Shown here one piece after another: positions 41,605 to 53,826 of a stretch of 64,000 bases of DNA (its first letter is position 1; each line of letters begins with the position of its first letter). A program made the translations under genes and the position numbers. The notes beneath the pieces are model-generated. The model had not been told where the DNA came from. It ran no database searches and saw only the letters and a list, made by a program, of their open reading frames with translations. This stretch comes from Buxus sempervirens (taxonomy: Eukaryota > Streptophyta > Magnoliopsida > Buxales > Buxaceae): contig OX387187.1 in the NCBI GenBank assembly GCA_947561395.2, positions 31,229,829-31,293,828 on the forward strand. The letters run 5' to 3'.

Positions 41605-43200
41605 AAAATAATAACAAAGGGTCAGAAGTAAATAGAGTTGACTGTTCCAGCCCAATAAGGCAAGCCAGCCAAGAACCTTTTTATTTATTAAAAAATCAAT
41701 TTAATTGGTTAAATGTAGAGTAGAATGGAATTAGTTTCGGTTCGGTATTAGGATTTTTCCGTTTTTAATATTCTATCATCTTGTATTTTGATTTTTGTTT
41801 GGTTTTGGATTTGGGTTGACTTGGTTTTGTCTGGGCTGCAGGAAAGCATTCCAAACATTAATGAAATGATATTGATGATTATGTTTTATTTCTTAAACAA
41901 AATCAATTTATTTGGACTCTTGGCATCAAACATTGATAGCTACATAAGGAAACAAAAACGTGCAATGGCCATTTGCATCTTTGGACTTGGAACTCCATGA
42001 AATGTGATCTAAAGCAAAAGGGAGCACCGTTTGAAAGGTTAGAACCTGAAATAGCGATGCCACTTGAAAGAAAAGTCTATATAATTGAACTAATAACGCA
42101 TTACCTAACAAGCTTTCTCATATGGTTAGGAATAGGACCCTTCAAGTTGAGAGATAAGTAAATGCATGTTTCCTTTTTTCTTAGTGCGAAAATACAAAAA
42201 TGGTGGCAAAATTAATTATTTGTCCTATTTAAATTATAGGCAAATAGAATGAAATGTTAAACAAAAAAAGAAAAAATATAAATGATCGATGTTATATTAT
42301 GACAAGACTTTCAATAATAATTAAAAAATAAACATTTAGAATTCATTATTTTTAATTATGTCAATATTAAAACAATTATAAATACTCTGTTCTTTTTAAA
42401 ATACCAAGCACATAGAGGTTCTAACTAATTTCCTTAAATAAAAAGACCTCTGAAATACAAGAAATACTAAAAGTCAAATAGAAATTGATACATTAATCTC
42501 AGGACTCTACAAAAAAGTGAAAACTAGTTACGAAAAAAAAAACATGTAAATCAATCTACACGAACGTTCGTGGTTGCTAGTTTATATAAAACTTAATTGG
42601 GCTTATATAGAAGAAATTTGATTAAGTGATATCAACATAAATTATCAATAATAATGATTTTATGTATTTACCCAATCTTCTAGAATACTTATCTAAAAGA
42701 ATTTCAGTTAAATAAAATAGAAAAAAAATTCCAACAAAATTCCATTAATTAGAATATTAAATTAAAAGGATCTTGATCTAAGGAATTTTTACTTATACTT
42801 CTTTTATATTAGATTAACTTGAATTGACCTGAAACTCAATTTATATGTACGTAGTTCTGAACCGAACCAAACCTCAATCTTGGTTATTCGATTTTTATGC
42901 ATTTTTTGTTTCAGTTTTTGTAAACTTGTTTTTTTTTTTTGGTTAAAGTGTACTTTATTTTTTGGCCTGTATTTATAAAAACAGTCCATCAAAAATCTCA
43001 TTTTACAGAAAAGGGTTACTTCTCAAGCGTAATTGACATGCAAGGCCACTTTTCATAAAAATTTAAAAATAGTGTCAATTTACTGAAGGTAAAAAAAACA
43101 CTTGTATTCCACGTGTGTCTCGAGTAAAGTGCCCTATAATTTAATTATTTTTGAAATGTGGTCATGCAATTTAATATATACTAATAATTATCAAAATACT

Positions 43201-44440
43201 TATTTTAATTAATGAAGTATATTAGTTATTGAAATAAATAATGCATATTAAAGCGTTATATTAATATAATCATACAAATATAAAAATTAATATAGTTAAT
43301 AAATTAATTAGTTTGCTAATAATTATCAAAACAATTAATAAATATTTTTTAATAATATATATTATTATAATTAAAATAAGAATTAAAGTAATTTTAATAC
43401 TATAGTATTATATTGTTTTAATATAATATGTTAATATAATATGAAATATTAATTATTAAAATAATCAATATATTTAACATGAGACTTAAGGCCATACAAT
43501 ATAATGCATGAAAAATGAAGCTTTGATATATGTAATAATTTAAAATTATTATTATATCTAACATATTTTAGTGAAGTCAGTTTTATTTTAGAATTTTTTT
43601 ATAAAATTAATTTATTTATATTTCATGCATATTTGATTCGATTCCAATTCTTTTTTAATTATCTTAAATGTGTTCTTATAATTTTTAATAATTTAATATG
43701 TAAACTTAATAATTATATACTTAAAAATTAGGTTGAAAATATGCGGCTTCATTGAAAGACAGTTTCACAATGTGATTTTTATTGTAAATAGTTGAGTTTT
43801 GTTTTCTCATTCTAAACCATGGCGAGATTGTTATGTATACTTGTCACACATTTTATATTTGAATGATTCTAACAAGTTATGAATGATTTTAACAAATTAT
43901 TTACATGATTCAAACTTATAAATATACTACTTAAAATAATTGTTATTCCTACAACCTTCACCACCACCATGCCATATATACCAATTTCTATTCCGCTATA
44001 ATATACATCTCATTAATGAAATAGGTAAATCTATTATTATCAATAAGTAAGTTAAATATCGTTAAAGTTATATTCAATATCTCTCAATTTAATTCTTGTT
44101 TAATTTTGCTTTTCTTTAATGAATTAGTCTAACTCTTGTTCAATTTTATTTGCCTTTTACACAGTACTTAATTGAGATATTGGAGTAAACTAAATGTTGA
44201 GTATCCACGAGGTAAATAATTTATTTTATTATATTTTACTTATAGGATAATATAAAAATTAGAATAATATTAGTATGCATCTTAATTAATAGTTATCTAT
44301 ATAGCTAACTTTGAATTAACTTTTCTAAAATAACCCTAATTATAACCCATGAACCCATTGAATTAATATACATAAGCATTTATTCATTATGCACATACTT
44401 TGCACATAGTACTAGTTAAAAAATGTCGTAGGTTTATGGG
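43201..44440. other. Very AT-rich DNA, nothing recognised
   Basis: Low-complexity AT sequence with many stops in all frames. No terminal repeats or domains are seen. Confidence 0.6.
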
Positions 44441-44444
44441 CTGA

Positions 44445-44945
44445 TTGCAACAAAGTGAAAAGTGCGTGTTGTGCAACAAAGAACAAGAATCAGCTTCACA
44501 CTTTTTCTTCAAATGTGATTTTATGCGGGTGTTGTGGTTTGGATGCATGGGTGGAAATATCAGGGAAGAAGAACAACTGATTCAGTGTAAAGATTGGGTT
44601 TTTAATAAACTAGTGGCAATGGAAATTGAGAAGAACTCCCATACCAAGAACCTCGTTGCAGCTTGGGCTAATTTATGCTGGGTTATCTAGAATGCTAGAA
44701 ATAAACTCATATTTGAAAATGAAAAAACTTCTTTGAATTTATGTATGTCACTTTTCTTTATGTTGCAGGAAGATATGGGGAAGCAATGAGCAAGCTCAAA
44801 TTGGTGGAAAAGAGATACTCTACTGCGGATGGGAGAGACCGAAAGTGGGATGGATAAAAGTTAATGTCGATGGAGATGCAAAAGGCTGCCTAGTCTTGCT
44901 GCTGATTGCAATAAATGAATATGGAAATGTCCTCGCATGGGAATT
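44445..44945 (+). pseudogene. LINE 3' fragment: RT-type zinc finger and start of RNase H
   Basis: CVLCNKEQESASHFFFKCDF followed by a tryptophan-containing helix is the zf-RVT finger that ends many plant LINEs. After a stop, NARNKLIFENE continues the same region. At 44838-44945 the frame KVGWIKVNVDGDAKGCLVLL is the first RNase H block with its catalytic Asp. No poly-A tail is seen at the right end. It is a decayed fragment in plus orientation. Confidence 0.8.
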
Positions 44946-45201
44946 AAAAGATTCCCAGCCCAACACTCTATATAAAGGCTCACCCGACGAGATTTTAGAA
45001 ACAAGAAAATATTGATTTTGACGGATCTTGTTTTCAAACCCGGTCCGGGTATAATTTTGTTTTTTAATATTAAAATAAAATATTGACTCGAATTTAGTCA
45101 GATCTAAAATGCTGTCCTCTTCTCACGTTACAGCGACCTTATATCTTCGTTTTATTTATTTATTTTTATTGAGTTTATTTTTAATTGTTGCTTCCATCTT
45201 A
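44946..45201. other. Promoter-like cassette and low-complexity sequence
   Basis: ATTCCCAGCCCAACACTCTATATAAAGGCTCACCCG at 44951-44986 matches the cassette at 57400-57440, including a TATATAAAGG box. AT-rich DNA follows and is interrupted by the C element at 45207. Confidence 0.5.
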
Positions 45202-45206
45202 TATAT
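45202..45206. repeat. Target duplication of the C element, left copy
   Basis: TATAT here and at 49923-49927. Confidence 0.85.
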
Positions 45207-45481
45207 TGTAGCACCTTGGAATCAGGTCCACACGTGTCGGGTTTATACTGGCTCCCGAGCGCTACTTTAGGGCCCAAATTATTGAAAACTAACTTCAGAA
45301 CTAATCAAATACACAAAAATAGCATTCTAAAGTTTTCAGAAAAACGGCTATATAACTCCTGTACATACGAGTATGGGCTAAGCCCTCAAACCACAAAACC
45401 ATCACCTGATAAACACAGTTTATATCTTCATTCAAAAAACTAAACTATCACATATGCACAGGTCAAAATAAATTTCACTAA

Positions 45482-45536
<55 letters not shown>

Positions 45537-45916
45537 ATTTACAATATGTACAATATGTACAGTTTCAAAAATGACATGTACAACTATCCAACAAAAAGTT
45601 TCTTCTTCTTCTGCTGCGATCTCCCCTTCTCCTTCGTCCCTCTTTTTTTTTTTTCTTGTTTTGTCTTTGCTTCCTTCTAAACCAACGACCAAAACCCCAA
45701 TTTAAGAAATCGAAAATTTTTTTTTTTAAAACTTGAACCATTTGAACCGGTCACTTAAATTGAACCAACTCCAAATAAACCACTAAGCTAACTAATAGCC
45801 CATTAAACCAATAACCAAATGAATTAGTTAAACCAAATGAATTTTTTTTCCTCTATTGTTCTTTAATAATTTTAATTAATCTTAATTAAAGTTTCTCAAA
45901 ATTCCAGAGTGTTACA
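45207..45916 (-). repeat. 3' LTR of the C element
   Basis: Plus-strand start TGTAGCACC, end GTGTTACA. It contains a (TC) run of about 25 units at 45484-45532. Confidence 0.92.
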
Positions 45917-46429
45917 TCCTACCTTCCTACAAAAGAATTTCGTCCTCGAAATTCACATCTCACTTATTCAAGAAATCTGCAGAAATAACTTAAAGAAAAT
46001 ATCATAACTTTACTGTTCTCCTTTCCTACACATAGACGCGTCCGCCTAGGTGAAGGTTGAGAGAAAAATCAAGAAATTATATTCGTGTTTACTCATGCAA
46101 GAATCTTACAGTATTTTTATATTTCAAACTCGTACTATAAATATCAATACCGATATCAATATCAATATCCCATTTGTATAAAGTTAAATACTTAGGTAAT
46201 TGCCCAGCATTGGCCGATGCTTTGCAGTACCCAAATACTACTAAATACAATTGGCTCATCATCCATCAATAAACAATATGATACAATAAGCATGCAGTGT
46301 AATTAAACAAGAAAAGTTTTCTTTATTATGCATATCAATAGTACTCATTAAACACTTCTAGGAATTTATCATATCAATTCTATCATCATGATTTAAATTA
46401 TAGTAACTAATGTTTATGTTACCTCAAGG

Positions 46430-47383
46430 CTATCTGAAGAGTTCTGGGTATTTGTTCATCGTCTCACTTTCCTTTTCCCAAGTGACCTCTCCAGTTGACC
46501 ATATTACTTTCACTAACGCAATTGTTCTAGTTCGTAAGACTTGATATCTTCGGTCTACAATTTGAACAATTCGTGGGACATCTGGTGTATCCTCTGATAT
46601 ACAACCAGGTATCAGGAAAGGGTTGTCACATAAAAACCTCTGTGGATGGCGTCCAGGAATATTAAGGACCACGTGCTGTCGATAACAATCTAGTACAACA
46701 TGGTATTTAACCATCAAATCCATCCCCAAGATCACCTTAATTTCATCATGCATCGGGATTCCCATTAAATCCACTGTCATTTGTATATCTCCCATCTGAA
46801 CACTGCAGTCGTGAAATGTCCTTCGAACTACCTCCAACACTCCTCCAACCGTATTCAGACGCTCCATACTCTCGGTGATCCTTGAATAAGCATGTATGGT
46901 ACTTAAGAAGTCAGGATCGGCTAGAGATGATTGGGCTCCTGTGTCAAAGAGACAAACTGCAGCGCTAACCCCAATCAGTAATTTGCATCCTATGATTTCA
47001 TATACTATTCGTGCCTCAGATGATTCCTCCTGAGTTGGATTGGAATCTTCCTCACTAGGGTCCTGTTCCGTTGATGTGATCTCAATTAGTTCTCTTTCCC
47101 TTGATTCTTCACTACTCGTAGCTTGAGGTTCACTGAGATCTTTTTCCTCACTCAAATGCTCACTGGGTTCCTCTTTACTCCAGTGTTCACTGGGATCCTC
47201 TTCAGTGGAATTTCTCTCAACTATTTCTATTTCTGACGGTTCTTCACTACTGGAAGCCCTTGGCTCACTGGGGTCCTCCTCACTCAAGTGTGGTTCTTTA
47301 GAGGAATCTTTCTTTTTGTCTACCATATTGATTTCTTTTAACTGCATAACAACACAATGAAATGCATTGCTATACGACTCCAA
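46430..47383 (-). CDS. Retropepsin-like region with an acidic Ser/Glu repeat linker (C element)
   Basis: The 317-residue minus-strand frame begins with a short gag-end-like stretch. Residues about 30-130 are a degenerate acidic repeat in which (S/E)EEDPSEP- and SEHWSKEEP-like units recur about six times. From about 130 on, a pepsin-like fold is suggested by CLFDTGAQSSLADPDF (active-site DTG) and later HVVLNIPGRHPQRF. Known Tekay relatives have a basic or short linker between gag and protease, so the acidic repeat is unusual. Processing of gag is its likely role, by family. Confidence 0.75.
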   Translation of the reverse strand: MESYSNAFHCVVMQLKEINMVDKKKDSSKEPHLSEEDPSEPRASSSEEPSEIEIVERNSTEEDPSEHWSKEEPSEHLSEEKDLSEPQATSSEESRERELIEITSTEQDPSEEDSNPTQEESSEARIVYEIIGCKLLIGVSAAVCLFDTGAQSSLADPDFLSTIHAYSRITESMERLNTVGGVLEVVRRTFHDCSVQMGDIQMTVDLMGIPMHDEIKVILGMDLMVKYHVVLDCYRQHVVLNIPGRHPQRFLCDNPFLIPGCISEDTPDVPRIVQIVDRRYQVLRTRTIALVKVIWSTGEVTWEKESETMNKYPELFR

Positions 47384-47725
47384 AGATTAAGCAAATTAAA
47401 TAATAGGACATGGCAACTAACACAGTTATTCTCAGAATGGTTTGCTATAATCCTAGAGAGTTTGGTTTCACTCACTCAGGTCTCAACAAGGCACTTTTAT
47501 TAAGATTCAGACAATACAATAATTCACATAATATGATTGCCATAATGCACCCAAACAATATCACAAATAAACTAAAGAAAGATCACAAATTTTAGACAAC
47601 AGATAAAGATCTACAATAACAAAAATAATACTCTCAGAATGTATCATGTAGGAGTTCAATCTTAAATTCAAACTTTCTTGAAGGTGAAAACTTGGTAGTT
47701 CAATTAAAATATAACAGACAGCCAC

Positions 47726-49090
47726 TTATAAGGGTAAAGTACCTTCATCAGGTGTTGGAGCATCTAACTTAGGCTTCAGATCCTTGTGGACAGTGATAGC
47801 AAAGGCTCTACCCTGTGGTTGTGGCCTCTGCTCAATTCTCTGTGGTGCCCTTATGCCCATCGGCCTATTTTGCTGCCTCGGGCCTACTGGTGCTCTTTGA
47901 TTCTGCCGTTGTCCCTGGAAACGAGGAGGCACTGCATTCAGAGGTGGTGCTACTATTGGCTGCACTAGTCTAGTGTGTAACCTCTGGTAAGTGGCAGGAT
48001 GCGGGCACTCTGCCATGCGGTGCCCGTGCTGTCCACATCTATAACAAGCCCCTGGTGGAGCAAAACATGGACCAGGGATGTGGAATTGTCGGCATCTAGG
48101 ACAAGCACCATCAACAGGCCTACCACTCTGACCTCCAGAAGACCCTGCTCCCACTGAATACCTCCTCTGATCTGGGTACCCTATTCTTTGTCTCTTATCT
48201 CCAGAGTACCATTGTTCATTTGCCGGTCGAGGTGGCATTCTCCTCCCTGCCATCTCTCCCATCCTTTGAGTGGTAGATCTCTCTGCCACTGATGCTCTGC
48301 GAACAGTCTCATGAAAACTACTACTTAGGAACATCTCCACTCGGTTCTTAATATCAGGCCTCAGACCTCTCTCAAAATGTCTAGTCTTCTTGGCCTCTGT
48401 GTCTACCAAGTGTGGAGCAAACCGAGACAATTCTGAGAATCTCTCTTCATACTGAGCTATACTCAGGCTTCCTTGAGAAATAGTTAAAAATTCAGACTCC
48501 TTTTAGTTTCTCACTTCCTCCGGAAAATAACGAAGGTAAAAACGGTTCTTGAATCCTTCCCAAGTCAAAGGAATCTCCGCTTCAGTTACTTCTCTTTGTA
48601 TAGACCTCCACCAATGCTCTGCTTCCCCCTCGAGCATATAGCTTGCCAATCTTACCTTGCAATTTTCTCTGCATTCAATTGCCTCAAAGATTTTCTCGAT
48701 GTGCATAATCCATCTTTCCGCTTCCATCGGGTCAGCGTGACCATAAAAAGAAGGTGAAGACATCTTCCTAAATTCCCTCATCTCATTTGGTGCATGACGC
48801 TCTCCTTCTTGCCCTTGTCCCCCATGATTTCCGGGCTGGTTCATGTACTGCCCGTGCTGTTGATTTACAGCAGCTTGCTGCTGGAACAGAGCTGTAACTT
48901 GTCCAAAAGCCCTCCATACAGCATCCATCTGAACTGCAGGAGCTGGGGCATCAGGTGGAGCATCCACCGGGACATTAACAAAAGCTGGTGCTCTAGCTGG
49001 CACTTCTGCCTGATTCTCAGCTGGCTCAAAAGCAGGCACATGGTCTGCTGCTGCGGCTCTACGAGGTCTACCTCGCCTTCGCATATTCAA
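47726..49090 (-). CDS. gag region of the C element (capsid domain and zinc knuckle)
   Basis: Two adjacent open pieces cover it. The first (48503-49090) has an RRRGRPRR basic start, an Ala/Pro/Val-rich segment and the gag domain with FRKMSSPSFYGHADPMEAE, AEHWWRSI and FKNRFYLRYFPEEVR. The second (47726-48430) has RFAPHLVDTEAKKTRHFERGL and the knuckle CYRCGQHGHRMAEC, followed by a Gln/Pro/Arg-rich tail. The domain set is typical of Tekay-type gag. It would form the virus-like core and bind RNA. Confidence 0.88.
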
Positions 49091-49218
49091 CTACAGTACA
49101 AATAAATTCAATTAGGCACAAGAACTCTCATCCTAATCACAATCACTTAGAAGAGTTGCGTGCACTCATTCCCATGAACCACTCTAAGGCTTCTAATTCC
49201 TAAGTTGGATCAATTTCT

Positions 49219-49229
49219 CTCTGATACCA
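49219..49229 (-). other. Primer-binding site of the C element
   Basis: TGGTATCAGAG on the minus strand, four nt inside the 5' LTR, matches the 3' end of initiator tRNA-Met. Confidence 0.85.
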
Positions 49230-49233
49230 TTTC

Positions 49234-49922
49234 TGTAGCACCCCGAACCAGGTCCACACGTGTCGGGTTTATACTGGCTCCTGAGCGCTACTTTAGGGCC
49301 CAAATTATTGAAAACTAACTTCAGAACTAATCAAATACACAAAAATAGCATTCTAAAGTTTTTCAGAAAAACGGCTATATAACTCCTGTACATACGAGTA
49401 TGGGCTAAGCCCTCAAACCACAAAACCATCACCTGATAAACACAGTTTATATCTTCATTCAAAAAACTAAACTATCACATATGCACAGGTCAAAATAAAT
49501 TTCACTAAATTCTCTCTCTTTCTCTTTCTTCATTTACAATATGTACAATATGTACAGTTTCAAAAATGACATGTACAACTATCCAACAAAAAGTTTTTTC
49601 TTCTTCTTCTGCTGCGATCTCCCCTTCTCCTTCGTCCCTCTTTTTTTTTTTTTTTTTTCTTGTTTTGTCTTTGCTTCCTTCTAAACCAACGACCAAAACC
49701 CCAATTTAAGAAATCGAAAATTTTTTTTTTTTTAAACTTGAACCATTTGAACCGGTTCACTTAAATTGAATCAACTCCAAATAAACCACTAAACTAACCA
49801 ATAGCCCATTAAACCAATAACCAAATGAATTAGTTAAACCAAATGAATTTTTTTTCCTCTATTGTTCTTTAATAATTTTAATTAATCTTAATTAAAGTTT
49901 CTCAAAATTCCAGAGTGTTACA
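49234..49922 (-). repeat. 5' LTR of the C element
   Basis: On the minus strand it starts TGTAACACTCTGG and ends GGTGCTACA. It is nearly identical to 45207-45916 except for the CT run. Confidence 0.92.
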
Positions 49923-49979
49923 TATATTATTTGTAATTACATTATTTTCTTCTCAAACGACTATCTTCTTCTCCGTTAA

Positions 49980-51190
49980 GACTCCCCTTTTATCTACCCC
50001 ACCACCTCTCTCTCTCTCTCTATCTTGCATCTTCTCAGACGACCATCTTCTTCTCTCTCTCTCTTCCCAAAACTAGAATCCCCTTCACCAACTAATGTAG
50101 TGTGGCTATTTGTCCAACTTCAACTTCCTATAACTGGAACCCCCATTACTAAGAGATTAGATCTTCTTTAATGGGAGCTTTAATAGCTTCCGATTGGATC
50201 CTCTTCATGTCAGGGATGTTCCCAAATAGAAAAGAAGGGGGAGGTCCTCTGATTCCCTGAGCTTGAATCTTAGGTTTATGAATCATGATCTCATATATCA
50301 TAGTAAACTGGGTAGTCCTTTTTTCCTTTTTTCCTTTTTTTGGTGCTACCGAGCATAGAATCAGATTCTCTTATAAAATGAACCGGATCTTCGCCCAACC
50401 CAAACCGTACCAACCCAACTAAATTGATACGAATACTACTTTGAAATTAGAGGATAATATCTGAAATCTGCATCACTGCAACCGTTCGAATTGCGAGAAG
50501 CAATAAAATCACATCACGCTCCAAAAGTCGGGATTAATTAATATCAACTACTCATAGTAGGTTTACGTTTATGAATCATGAAACCAAACCCAAGAGTCAT
50601 GACACCTAACCTGCCTATTTTCAATTGATTAATCAATTAATATTTTAATTTTAATTTACATGGTAAGTAACCCCACTTTTAAAATATTAAATTTTGTCTA
50701 AGTGTTTTTTTAAAAAAAATTTGGGTTTGAGTTTACAGAGTTTGGGCCAGCAATAGCCAAACTCAGGTGTTTCTTCTGTTGTTTTCAGGGGCTTAATTTT
50801 TATTTTTTATTTCTATTATTTAGTCCATCAGATTTTACTTTACTAAAAGTTGGTCACTTTCAGTAACTTCCTGGCTGCCAATTTTGTTTAACTTAATTTA
50901 CTTAGAATGTATAACTTTATTTAGTTAACTTTTCTTTATTATTTTGGGATTCATAATTCTGTTCATTTTTTAATTCTTGTGATTATTTTTAGAATTTTTT
51001 TATGAATCTGTTATTGTATTAATTCTTGTGTTATCTCATGATGTATCCATATATATATATATAGGGGTTACGTTTAAAAAGACACTTTTCTTTTTATTCT
51101 TTATTTACTTATTTATTTTTGCACTATTTGGCTTAATCTATTTTTTTTTTCCTTTTTTATGGATGAGTTTTGATGTCACTCGATGAGTGG
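49980..51190 (+). repeat. Duplicated block P, copy 1
   Basis: It matches 60180-61090: CTATCTTGCATCTTCTCAGA, TTCCCAAAACTAGAA, GATCTTCTTTAATGGGAGC, GGATCCTCTTCATGTCAGGG, then CTTCGCCCAACCCAAACC. Copy 1 has about 600 nt extra at 50450-51070. No domain is recognised in either copy. A family E copy follows both, so the blocks move or were duplicated together. Confidence 0.75.
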
Positions 51191-52115
51191 ATGAGAGGAG
51201 ACTTTACTTATTTATTTTTGTTATTTTTGGATTTGATAGCTGATGATACATTGGGATGTGCATAGGTTAAAACCCAGTTACATTGAAACCGTACCCAACC
51301 CAGCATGAGGCCTCAACCATTTAATGGCCCATTGAATTTTAAGATACCTCTATGGGTGTGATAAAAGGAAAGCTTGAGGATTGGGTCCACTAACGGGCTC
51401 GATTAGAAATTGACTCACAACGCATGGATCTGTATAAAGGACCAAAATGAAACAGACCTAGAAGGGGCTTAACTGGTCTTAGATTGTCCAACGCTAGTCG
51501 AACCACGGGAGGCATGAGAGGTGTATTTTAGATCGATAAACTTTAAGTCCAACCATTAGTTTGTAAGAACTAGCATGCTGTAGTGTGACTTAGGGTGTCT
51601 AAGGACTTCCCTCGGACACAACCGACTCACTTTGCTTGGTCTCTGGACCAGACCATTTTAAACGAGGTGACTACTTACACCCAAACCCAGTAGGTGGTGG
51701 TGACTCAAAAGGCTAAACCAATTAAGATTAGACCATAATGAACAAACTTACAAAGTGCCAGTCAGCCAATAATCTAGATCGGCACCTGCGCATCGGCATG
51801 ACCCAATCTAACAAGATTGCACACAATCCTACTATAATCACACACAAAAAAAAGAATTTTATTAATGTCGTGAATTAATTATTAAAAATATGAATTTTAT
51901 CAAAAAGAATTTTTTTTGGGCATGTAGACACTAACTATAATTGATAAGCTTAAAAAGAAAAAAAATAGGAATTTATATAAGCAATTTTAAAATATATATT
52001 TTGTAACAATGGATAAATACACAAAAATAATTCTTGTCAATAATTTAGGTTTATATTATTTAATTAAAATTCTTTTAGTTAAGTATAAGTGATTTTGAAA
52101 TTTTATACTTTGGAT
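51190..52115 (+). repeat. Family E repeat, copy 2 (truncated)
   Basis: It matches E copies 1 and 3 from the GGATTTGATAG phrase to TTGAAATTTTATACT, then breaks off at a MITE-like sequence. It contains the GGTGTCTAAGGACTTCC and GGTGGTGACTC motifs. Confidence 0.8.
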
Positions 52116-52617
52116 AAGTCTAAGAGTATAATGACAGGGCTTAATGACAAAAATACATGGGAAAAAATGGCCAATAAATTGACAAGAGTGGAAAGCGCAA
52201 AAATGACAAAATACATAGAAATTAGTTATCGTGAACCCAAACCCGCCCCTATACAAAACCCACCATTATAGGAGTTTAGCCAATACCAAACCCTACCCCG
52301 CCCCTATAGGGTTGGTAGCGAGGCGGTACGCATTTGCCCCCAGTTGGTATATAAAATGCAAAAAAATGTTTTTAAAAAAATTATATATATATATATATAT
52401 TTATTTATTTATTTATTAAAAGAATATGTATTTATATATATAATACCTATGAAATAATATTTAAAACATTGTAAAATAATATTTAAATATAGGAAGTCAA
52501 GTTCAGGCGAGTTGGCCTAAACCCGACCTTGCCTCTAATCCGATTTTAGGGATACCAAACCCTAACCATTAGGGCACAGAGTAGGTTAAATGGGTAACTA
52601 GCCCCATTGCCATCCCT
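52116..52617. mobile_element. MITE-like sequence ending TTGCCATCCCTA
   Basis: It is rich in AAACCC/CCCGCCCCTATA phrases and ends CCATTGCCATCCCTAG, the end of a common plant hAT MITE type. The left end is not resolved. A similar sequence lies at 54270-54560. An (AT)n run and TTTA repeats lie at 52381-52420. Confidence 0.5.
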
Positions 52618-53098
52618 AGTTAAAAGTTAAAATTGATAAACTGAACCCAAATGAACCTATTAAGTCAGTTTTGGGTTTGCATTAATTAGTTCTAGTTTGG
52701 TTTCGATTTATACTTTAAAAAACCGAGGCGATTTTGGTTTGGTTTTAGTTTGAAGTATATTTAATCAGTTCGGTTTTTCTCAAAAGCAAACTATTGCCAT
52801 CCGTAAATATTAGAGGGCGTTTGGTAACGTGTTTGAACACGTTTTTCAGTTTTTGAAAACAAAAGACCAAAAACTTGTTTGGTAGTAAGAGTTTTCAAAT
52901 CGTGGTTAAAAAACAACCCCGTTTTTTAAAACCAAAATTTTTGGTTTTTAAAAACGACGAACCGTGTTTCGGTTCGATGGTATTTTTGTAATATTTTTAT
53001 CGAGTTTTCCTGAAGAACAGTGATTTTGTTTGCTCTCTGCGTTCTCCCGACACTCTTCTCTCTTTCCTTTTGAGTTTACCAGATTTTTAGACCTCTCC

Positions 53099-53134
<36 letters not shown>

Positions 53135-53826
53135 TTCTTTTGGTCAATCTTTTGCGGCCACTTTCCCTAAATTGATTTTCATTGAAAAAGCATTGCTCGA
53201 TAGTTGTTTTCTAGTAACAAAATGGGCCACTTTCTTTGCTGGTGGCAATGAAAAGGACTTCACGCACAGGTCCAACACTGGATGAATGAACGCACAGAAA
53301 GATTCGGTTAATAGGACAAGGGAGTTGTTGCGTTAAGTACCTGTAGCCTGTTTGACCATATGCTTTCGTCCTGGACACCTGACCTCTCTACCTATTCACC
53401 ATATGAAATAGGTACGAAAGACTACAAATGAACCGCTGGTTAGATTCCCAAGTGATGATGAAGCTAACTCATCAAAACAATGGGTTCTGTTGCCCCGCGG
53501 ATCTGTGCGTCTTTCGCATCACAAGGGCAGTTGAGAGGTTAAACAGGGGAATACATAATTTCATTGAAAGTGGCAATTGTGGCCATTCTATCAGTGGATC
53601 GCGCTCTTTTCTTCTTGTACTCACTTATGCAATACCAATGAGTCTGAAGGTGCTACTTCAAGGCTCTTTTTCCATCGGTTTGGACTCGTCGATTTTGATT
53701 GGCTTCAGGATAATCGGCAATGTCAGATGAATCGCTAAGTTACTGGCCTGTTGCATGGTAACTGTTTGAAGAAATGCATGTATTTGTGTGTGCGTGTCTG
53801 TGCAGCTGATGTTTAATACTTTGAAC
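52618..53826. other. Mixed repeats, no assignable gene
   Basis: A second TTGCCATCC end occurs at about 52793-52801, around AACC/GGTT-rich sequence. GGGCGTTTGGTAACG at 52816 is a MITE-type terminal repeat whose partner was not found. A CT run lies at 53099-53132. An open frame of 100 codons at 53428-53730 has no recognised domain and no supporting splice or promoter context. Confidence 0.45.

Larger units (their letters stand above)
40700..42140 (+). repeat. Extra block in family E copy 1, related to 59640-60130
   Basis: Shared phrases are GAGGTGCCTTTAC, CCCAGCCGATTGCCCTATAAA, CCAAGAATAAAA, GGGTCAGAA, GTTCCAGCCCAATAAGGC and TTCTATCATCTTG. In copy 3 the same block lies upstream of E rather than within it. 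An acceptor-like GGGCTGCAG precedes an open stretch at 41842-42000 without a recognised domain. Confidence 0.6.
39456..43200 (+). repeat. Family E repeat, copy 1
   Basis: It matches 61090-63560 nearly end to end and 51190-52115 in its first part. The first 590 nt hold a motif order seen in the 3' part of A/B LTRs: CCAGGGTGTCTAAGGACTTCC, GGTGGCGACTC, then a TGCCGGCATGACCC-type block. The rest is AT-rich. Compared with copy 3 it has an extra block at about 40700-42140 related to 59640-60130. A MITE sits inside that block. No protein domain is seen. Confidence 0.75.
45207..49922 (-). mobile_element. Tekay-like LTR element with gag and protease only (non-autonomous)
   Basis: The LTRs lie at 45207-45916 (710 bp) and 49234-49922 (689 bp). 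The length difference is mostly in a CT run. They are flanked by TATAT. On the minus strand the primer site TGGTATCAGAG (initiator tRNA-Met type) lies at 49219-49229, just inside the 5' LTR. A purine tract lies next to 45917. Between them are gag with a zinc knuckle (about 47726-49090) and a retropepsin-like domain (46430-47383). There is no RT, RNase H or integrase, so mobilisation would need a relative. Outside the CT run the LTRs differ by only a few percent, so it is recent. It shows about two breaks. Confidence 0.9.

Noticed and set aside
45484-45532. CT run as a possible regulatory GAGA site
   Set aside because: Its length differs greatly between the two LTRs of the same element (compare 49511-49530), which is typical of microsatellite slippage.
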